A stretch of 6,214 nt of DNA from the NCBI GenBank assembly GCA_024278215.1, contig JAJRTR010000129.1, positions 1-6,214 on the forward strand, written 5' to 3'. This stretch comes from a bacterium. GTDB lineage: Bacteria > UBP15 > UBA6099 > JAJRTR01. The notes beneath the pieces are model-generated. The model saw only the letters and a program-made list of their open reading frames with translations. It did no database searches and was not told the origin of the DNA. Position numbers and translations under genes: made by a program. Shown in pieces: positions 1 to 4,018 of the stretch (positions are counted from its first letter, which is position 1; every line of letters starts with the position of its first letter).

Positions 1-27
1 AAGCTTCATCGCGACACCCCGGCGGAA

Positions 28-1347
28 TCAGATGCTGAAAATAACATTTTCGTCATTGGAAAGATCAAGTTTGTTGCCGACGAGTTGTTCGTGTTCGGGC
101 GCGTCGGCCTCGAGCACTTTAATCACCGGTCTGAACCGGTTTGCCGATTGCAGAACTTCGGCCCGCATGACGGGTTCGGTTTTTTTGCCTTCGTATACCT
201 GTACGATTTCGCCGAAATCGAATGGGCGCAGAATGCTGAGAAAAGCGCGGACGAGTTCGCCGGAGAAAATGCGGCCCGCGCCGCGCGCCATGAATCGTAT
301 GATCGTGCTGCGGTTGAAGCGCGTCGAGTATTCGTCATAGAGGTCCACAACGCTGAGGAGTTGAGAGAAAAGGTGTAGCTCTTTTTCCTTTTTACCGTTT
401 GGGTAGCCTGAGCCGTCGATATATTCGTGATGATTTTTTATAATATTTCTGGTGAGCGGTCTTTCGTCGGCCAGGATCGAGAGTTTTTCCTTAAGAAGCT
501 GATTGGACAAGTCCATGTGTTGTTTCAGTTTATCGTCGATGTGTCCCTTGCGCGAGATGATGATTTTCGGCTCATTGCGGAAACAAATGTCGTGGAACAG
601 GGCACCGTAGAAGCCGCTGAGGACAAGACTGAGGTCACCTTTTTTCGCGGGTTCCACATCGGCGGGCGCACGGTCGCGGCCATAGTAGTCGTAGTAGACG
701 ACAAGCGATTTTGCCTGCGTGGGGCGGCCCTGGGTCAGCCGCGACACCTCCGCCTTATTCTTGAAGCGCCATGCCTCGATGCCGGCCGGAGAATTTTTTC
801 TCTGCTTATTAAGGATCGCCATGGTGGCCAGCCAATAGATCGCCGCGTTGACAAGGTGGTCGTAGTAGAAGTTGTGCGAGCGCAGGTCGGACGGTCCAAC
901 TGTGACTTCATCTATCTTTTCGGGTCCGAAAATGCCGTCGACCATTTCCACGACCATGCTTGTGATGCCCTGAATTTCCGCTTTGTAGCTGGGCTTGTCG
1001 TCCGTGTAAATCCTGACGAGATAGCGGTGAATCCGGCTGGCGTAGTAGCTGATGGTCTTCAGCGAATCGTCGTCGAGATCGTCGATGGATTCGAGTCGTT
1101 TCGTCACCCTGATTATAGTGTCTTTGCTGAGGCTCCAGCTTTCGTACAGATTGCGCACAATGGTATCCGTGAGAATGCTGCGCGGGTCAACAAGCTTGCG
1201 TTTCGTCCTGGGATCACGTAGCGCATCCACGCTGTAATAGCGTTCCTTGCTGTTTGCCAGTATCTCGTCAAGCTGCCCCAGGGGGTACTCTTCGATGGGG
1301 CTCTCTTCGACTTTTATTTTCTGATCCTGCACGGGCTCGTCCGACAT
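28..1347 (-). CDS. HD-GYP domain protein, probable cyclic-di-GMP phosphodiesterase-like metal-dependent phosphohydrolase
   Basis: A 439-residue protein. The C-terminal half carries the HD-GYP signature: H164, H252-D253, H277, H306-H307-E and DGSGYP (311-316), then D335 in VVDLYDEY, matching the usual V.DxxDA. Proteins with this domain bind a di- or tri-metal centre and hydrolyse cyclic-di-GMP. Two deviations are visible. The usual HDIGK is HDICF (252-256), so the conserved Gly and Lys are absent. About 88 residues separate H164 from H252, against about 32 in the structurally known PmGH as I remember it, so residues about 180-240 look like an insertion. Residues 378-412 resemble the small strand-rich tail that often follows HD-GYP domains. 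Residues 1-150 match no domain I know. No membrane segment, signal peptide, receiver, PAS or GAF domain is seen, so it is probably cytosolic. The ATG start is supported by AGAAAGGA (1354-1361) and a promoter just upstream. The family call is strong; activity on c-di-GMP is inference. Confidence 0.88.
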   Translation of the reverse strand: MSDEPVQDQKIKVEESPIEEYPLGQLDEILANSKERYYSVDALRDPRTKRKLVDPRSILTDTIVRNLYESWSLSKDTIIRVTKRLESIDDLDDDSLKTISYYASRIHRYLVRIYTDDKPSYKAEIQGITSMVVEMVDGIFGPEKIDEVTVGPSDLRSHNFYYDHLVNAAIYWLATMAILNKQRKNSPAGIEAWRFKNKAEVSRLTQGRPTQAKSLVVYYDYYGRDRAPADVEPAKKGDLSLVLSGFYGALFHDICFRNEPKIIISRKGHIDDKLKQHMDLSNQLLKEKLSILADERPLTRNIIKNHHEYIDGSGYPNGKKEKELHLFSQLLSVVDLYDEYSTRFNRSTIIRFMARGAGRIFSGELVRAFLSILRPFDFGEIVQVYEGKKTEPVMRAEVLQSANRFRPVIKVLEADAPEHEQLVGNKLDLSNDENVIFSI

Positions 1348-1367
1348 GGATTTTCCTTTCTGACATC

Positions 1368-1396
1368 ATCATACCGGCAGTCGGTGCTCCAGTCAA
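1368..1396 (-). promoter_or_regulatory. Sigma-70-type promoter of the HD-GYP gene
   Basis: Read on the minus strand, TTGACT (1391-1396) is followed after exactly 17 bases by TATGAT (1368-1373). Each box differs from the consensus at one position and the spacing is optimal. Transcription would start near 1361, giving a leader of only about 14 nt that begins at the Shine-Dalgarno sequence. It lies between the aldolase-like gene and the HD-GYP gene, so the latter probably has its own transcript. Confidence 0.75.
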
Positions 1397-1435
1397 TGTG
1401 TTGAGCGCACATGATTTATGACGCGACCGGCTAAC

Positions 1436-1463
1436 AGAAGGGCGCCACATATACCGCCCTCCT
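1436..1463 (-). terminator. Hairpin downstream of the aldolase-like gene, possible terminator
   Basis: On the minus strand AGGAGGGCG (1455-1463) can pair with CGCCCTTCT (1436-1444) in a 9-bp stem with one G-U pair and a 10-nt loop. It starts 26 nt after the aldolase-like stop codon and lies before the HD-GYP promoter, as expected of a terminator between two same-strand genes. No U-run follows the stem, so it would be non-canonical or simply a 3' end stabiliser. Confidence 0.5.
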
Positions 1464-1488
1464 TTCGCACTGTAACCCAGGCGCTGAA

Positions 1489-2310
1489 TTACTCGAGCAA
1501 ATCGAGAACAGCAGGATCGGGCTCGATGCCGTGCCGCGCCGCTATTGAAAGGATGTATTTTTTCGACGGTTTTGTTATATTGCCGCCACAGACCGACGTT
1601 TTCAGATATACATCAGCGGCATGTTCCACAGTTTCAATAAGAGCAAGCGCGTCGCAGGTTGTCGCACCGGAAGCGATAACCCCACGATACTGCATAAGTG
1701 CCGCCGCCTGACGCTGCATCCCTTCCGCGACAAGCGTGCCGAGGTCGTCTTCAGATGCAACTCCCGTGATCATGCCACATCCCCGCGGGAGAACCGCAAC
1801 ACTTTCCGGGTGCATCTCCCACACAAGTTTCGAGAGGCTTTTCGTGTCGAGTTCAGCGGAATAAGAAAGAGCCGTCGCGCCGGGGCAGCGGGCGTGGATA
1901 ACAATTCTTTCATCAACCATTGCTGCTTTGCGGCGGACACCGTGGCAATGAAGATGCGTCGGAAACCCGCTCATCGGTCTGCCGGTTTCCTTCATCCCCC
2001 AGATAAGCCTGAAGCTTTCCCCGGACGGGTTTATCTCGACAACACCGAGGCAGTCTTTGCGGTCGGGCGCATTGCCGTGGAAACATGCGCCGGTGCCTGC
2101 GACAAGGTAGTAGTCGCCTGCTGTTTCCGGAATCCTGACGCCTGTTTCAGTCCAGTTGCCGCCGCGAAAGAAATCTTCGTCGAGCTGTCCGGGAGTGAGC
2201 CGCGCACTGATCGTGCAAGTGTTCCTGCATGTCCAGCCCTTTTCCCACAGTTGCCGCGCAGCTTTGATTATTTCTTCGCACAATTCTCTGAATGTCGGTT
2301 CTTTTTTCAT
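1489..2310 (-). CDS. RhaD-like (rhamnulose-1-phosphate aldolase family) protein with a degenerate active site
   Basis: 273 residues from the ATG, almost the length of E. coli RhaD (274), which cleaves L-rhamnulose-1-phosphate to DHAP and L-lactaldehyde using zinc. The match is collinear from LWEKGWTCRN near the N-terminus through LGVVEINPSG, RIVIH and the LPRGCGM segment to the C-terminal ETVEHAADVYLK helix. Against E. coli RhaD as I recall it, catalytic E117 is G115, zinc ligand H141 is kept as H139, H143 is R141, H212 is R209, and E171 is kept as E169. The phosphate-loop NGGN is NTCT (30-33). Metal binding and aldolase chemistry are therefore doubtful. A THLHCH run at 118-123 offers other possible ligands. 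The frame is intact, so it is not an obvious pseudogene. A GTG at 2340 would add ten residues, but the ATG at 2310 has a better ribosome site and matches family length. No other rhamnose gene is nearby. Fold assignment is strong; function is unknown. Confidence 0.85.
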   Translation of the reverse strand: MKKEPTFRELCEEIIKAARQLWEKGWTCRNTCTISARLTPGQLDEDFFRGGNWTETGVRIPETAGDYYLVAGTGACFHGNAPDRKDCLGVVEINPSGESFRLIWGMKETGRPMSGFPTHLHCHGVRRKAAMVDERIVIHARCPGATALSYSAELDTKSLSKLVWEMHPESVAVLPRGCGMITGVASEDDLGTLVAEGMQRQAAALMQYRGVIASGATTCDALALIETVEHAADVYLKTSVCGGNITKPSKKYILSIAARHGIEPDPAVLDLLE

Positions 2311-2315
2311 TATCG

Positions 2316-2321
2316 TCACCT
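2316..2321 (-). promoter_or_regulatory. Ribosome binding site that sets the RhaD-like start
   Basis: AGGTGA on the minus strand ends 5 nt before the ATG at 2310. It lies inside the reading frame opened by the upstream GTG at 2340, and this favours the ATG as the real start. Confidence 0.65.
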
Positions 2322-2413
2322 GTCGTGGTAAGTCGAGCACGGCCTGAACTTTTGCAGATATTTTATTTTAACACATCAGTACCCCTGTTTGCGAGTATCC
2401 GTCGCCGGGATGT

Positions 2414-2532
2414 TGCAACATAAAAGTGGGTTAAAAACAACCACATTTTTAATGTGCGAAAAACAGGGACTGGTAACGCTGTTTTTTGCGGTACCTGTCC
2501 CGCTTTTCGCAAAAACCCACTTTTATGTCGCA
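2414..2532. repeat. Nested inverted-repeat element (MITE-like or REP/BIME-like)
   Basis: The outer arms are 19 bp: TGCAACATAAAAGTGGGTT (2414-2432) and its near-perfect reverse complement at 2514-2532, with one mismatch. Inside lies a second pair: GCGAAAAACAGGGACTGGTA (2456-2475) against TACCTGTCCCGCTTTTCGC (2492-2510), pairing with one extra base and a few mismatches around a short T-rich loop. The whole can fold into one long interrupted hairpin. It codes for nothing credible and sits between two divergent genes. The GGGAC-GGTACC type core resembles short repeats that I associate with REP-associated transposases in environmental bacteria; that link is inference. Possible left (CGCCGGG, 2403) and right (CGCCGGCG, 2541) extensions are weak. 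No flanking target-site duplication is evident. Confidence 0.75.
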
Positions 2533-2554
2533 CACCCTGTCGCCGGCGCGGCAT

Positions 2555-2581
2555 TTGAAAAATGGCCGTGGTTGTTATAGA
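2555..2581 (+). promoter_or_regulatory. Possible promoter of the exported-protein gene
   Basis: TTGAAA (2555-2560) is followed after 15 bases by TATAGA (2576-2581), with TG one base upstream of the -10 box (extended -10 form). The spacing is short, and the predicted start near 2587 would leave almost no leader, which fits poorly with the GGAAAG just before the ATG. A promoter within the upstream repeat cannot be excluded. Weak call. Confidence 0.25.
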
Positions 2582-2590
2582 TTGGAAAGT

Positions 2591-3712
2591 ATGAGAAAAT
2601 TCGTATTCTGTCTGTTCTTCGCTGTCGTGCTGCTTGTTATAACAAACATATCCGGCACGGTGAGTGCTCCGAATCTCGATCCGCTCGATTACAACCCGTC
2701 GGATTTTCCGCTTGACGAACCGCAACAAGTGGAAGTGCGCACACTCCTGCTTCTTGACATGAACCAGGAACTCGACCCACTCAGCATCACAGATTACAGG
2801 AACATTCTAAAGAGAGCGGCGGCGGCTATCAAGAGAGATTACGGCGTCGAACCGGTCTTTAAGATCGAGAACTATATCATGCCGCGCAAACAGTTCCTGG
2901 GTGCACGCTACCGGGACTTATGCGTCCGCGATTACGCGACACTCGCTGTGCCGAAAAGCAAGCGGGAAATAATCGACAGCTATTTCAAGGATATTCCTGA
3001 AACCGAATACTGCTATTACAATCTCGATTATTTCAAACTGCACCTGAGGCAGATTCCTGTGGATGTAACACTTACGAATTATCTTCTTCTCGACCCGTCG
3101 GCGTCCACACCCAATGATATTGTTGCCGGAGCAGATACACCTGTTTCCGCATCGAAGTTCCTCGAATCGACATTGCTTTCAGTGTTCCCGTACATCGGCA
3201 GATATAATTTTCTGGAAGACGACCCGCGCCGGCTGATCCCGGCGGAAGAACGCAAGGACAAGCTCGCGTATGAAATTGCGAGGCGGCTTTCGCGCACAAT
3301 GCTGCATCTCGGCGAAGTCGATTCCGGCAACTGTATTATGAGCAAAGATAAAGATGTCGCCTATGCCGCATTTATGGGTGATAACGGTGGAGACAAATGC
3401 AGCTCATTCACCCGCTCGCTCGACTGGGACATTACATATCTCGGCGAGTTGCTCGCGGCGCGTAAGTATGCCGCGGCTTCGAAAAAAACAGAGCGGATCA
3501 GGGAAACGAATTATGGTGATACACGCCTGGGAATAGTGCTTGACATCTTTGCTGTTGTCCTCAGTAATAAGCCCGGCGGGAAAAAAGGCATAGCGAATGA
3601 ATGCGGCGGAATAAAGAATATTTCTGATGAGAAAAAACTTGAGCGGGAATTTGCCGGAATTGAACGATATATTGAAAGTGCACGCTCGATCTGTAATAAA
3701 CAGTCGCAATGA
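2591..3712 (+). CDS. Exported protein of unknown function, possible very divergent metzincin-like fold
   Basis: 373 residues. I do not recognise the family. The N-terminus is a clear signal peptide: MRK, a hydrophobic stretch at about 4-19, and a likely cleavage site near VSA (24-26). After it come six Cys (111, 141, 248, 270, 338, 368), which suits disulphides in an extracytoplasmic protein. Several features recall metzincin proteases: an N-terminal strand-helix unit (VEVRTLLLL then a long helix, 48-84), a helix at 224-240 ending in H239, and then GEVDSGNCIMS (241-251) like a Met-turn followed by another Cys. However, there is no HExxH, so this is only a hint. The reading frame extends upstream to 2486, but those codons fall in the inverted repeat. 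The ATG at 2591 has GGAAAG (2584-2589) just before it, though the spacing is tight, and it places the signal peptide at the terminus. It is followed by a hairpin and appears monocistronic. Confidence 0.72.
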   Translation: MRKFVFCLFFAVVLLVITNISGTVSAPNLDPLDYNPSDFPLDEPQQVEVRTLLLLDMNQELDPLSITDYRNILKRAAAAIKRDYGVEPVFKIENYIMPRKQFLGARYRDLCVRDYATLAVPKSKREIIDSYFKDIPETEYCYYNLDYFKLHLRQIPVDVTLTNYLLLDPSASTPNDIVAGADTPVSASKFLESTLLSVFPYIGRYNFLEDDPRRLIPAEERKDKLAYEIARRLSRTMLHLGEVDSGNCIMSKDKDVAYAAFMGDNGGDKCSSFTRSLDWDITYLGELLAARKYAAASKKTERIRETNYGDTRLGIVLDIFAVVLSNKPGGKKGIANECGGIKNISDEKKLEREFAGIERYIESARSICNKQSQ

Positions 3713-3722
3713 AATGAATAAA

Positions 3723-3752
3723 AGTGGTTGAGCGTTTTTCCGTTCGACCACT
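3723..3752. terminator. 12-bp stem hairpin after the exported-protein gene, possible terminator
   Basis: AGTGGTTGAGCG (3723-3734) pairs with CGTTCGACCACT (3741-3752) across a 6-base T-rich loop, giving 12 consecutive pairs as RNA, two of them G-U. It begins 11 nt after the stop codon at 3712. No U-run follows on the plus strand. On the minus strand the stem is followed by TTTATT, a modest tract, but no minus-strand gene precedes it. It may be a rho-assisted terminator or an mRNA-stabilising stem. Confidence 0.5.
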
Positions 3753-3785
3753 ACTGTCATGTCAACGATGAAAAGAGTATAGACA

Positions 3786-3876
3786 AGGGCGCGGTCACCG
3801 TACCGCGCATCAACTTGTGCATGTAAAACCGTTTTCGCGAGAAATATGCTCAGGCGGAGTACGGTGCCCCCGCCCT
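3786..3876. repeat. Imperfect inverted repeat with competing local hairpins
   Basis: AGGGCGCGGTCACCGTAC (3786-3803) matches the reverse complement of 3859-3876 at 16 of 18 positions, with 55 bases between the arms. The left arm also folds on itself: GCGCGGT (3789-3795) with ACCGCGC (3802-3808), a perfect 7-bp stem. The right arm region does the same through GGCGG (3853-3857) and CCGCC (3870-3874). This is the layout of two inverted hairpin units, as in a BIME, or of mutually exclusive RNA structures. No coding sequence is apparent here. It lies 73 nt after the upstream stop and ends 142 nt before the acylase start. Confidence 0.6.
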
Positions 3877-3899
3877 ACACGCAATACGTCAATACAAAG

Positions 3900-3926
3900 T
3901 TGACACGAACACTACGTATATAAAAT
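3900..3926 (+). promoter_or_regulatory. Candidate promoter of the penicillin acylase family gene
   Basis: A perfect TTGACA (3900-3905) is followed after 15 bases by TAAAAT (3921-3926) in an AT-rich stretch that also contains TATATAAAAT. The spacing is two bases shorter than ideal. The -35 box is one half of a small inverted repeat, GTCAA (3888-3892) and TTGAC (3900-3904), which could be an operator. The leader would be about 85 nt. Confidence 0.4.
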
Positions 3927-3971
3927 CAAATAACCCCTGTTTTGTGCATAAATTGCAGTTTCTTTTTTAAT

Positions 3972-3989
3972 GTGATAGCCTTTGATCAC
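3972..3989. promoter_or_regulatory. Short inverted repeat in the putative acylase leader
   Basis: GTGAT (3972-3976) and ATCAC (3985-3989) form a perfect 5-bp inverted repeat with 8 bases between. It sits between the candidate promoter and the GGAGG ribosome site (4003-4007). It could be a regulator half-site pair or a small hairpin; the length is within what chance gives. Confidence 0.2.
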
Positions 3990-4018
3990 TTGGAGAAAAA
4001 GCGGAGGTTCCGGAAGCA

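Noticed and set aside
1-6. HindIII site AAGCTT at the very start as a sign of a cloned fragment
   Set aside because: A single 6-bp site at the edge is not evidence of cloning, and the other end shows no matching site.
427-1221. Long plus-strand open frame of 264 codons opposite the HD-GYP gene
   Set aside because: It lies antisense to a gene with clear family motifs, has no recognisable domain, and its composition is what the reverse complement of the HD-GYP codons gives.
1621-2331. Plus-strand open frame of 236 codons opposite the RhaD-like gene
   Set aside because: A shadow of the aldolase-family gene; no motif, no convincing ribosome site.
2359-2374. AT-rich TTAAAATAAAAT stretch as a promoter for the RhaD-like gene
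   Set aside because: Plausible -10 hexamers occur (TAAAAT), but I found no acceptable -35 box at 16-18 bases, so no promoter is called.
2486-2590. Upstream start for the exported protein giving 35 extra residues
   Set aside because: These codons lie partly inside the nested repeat and would place the signal peptide internally; the ATG at 2591 is better.
2363-2728. Minus-strand open frame of 121 codons across the intergenic repeat
   Set aside because: It runs through the inverted repeat and into the signal-peptide region of the exported-protein gene. The predicted protein resembles nothing and reflects repeat sequence.
3971-3990. CRP-like site TGTGA...TCACT ahead of the acylase gene
   Set aside because: The half-sites are 10 bases apart rather than 6 and the right half is imperfect, so it does not fit a CRP/FNR-type operator.
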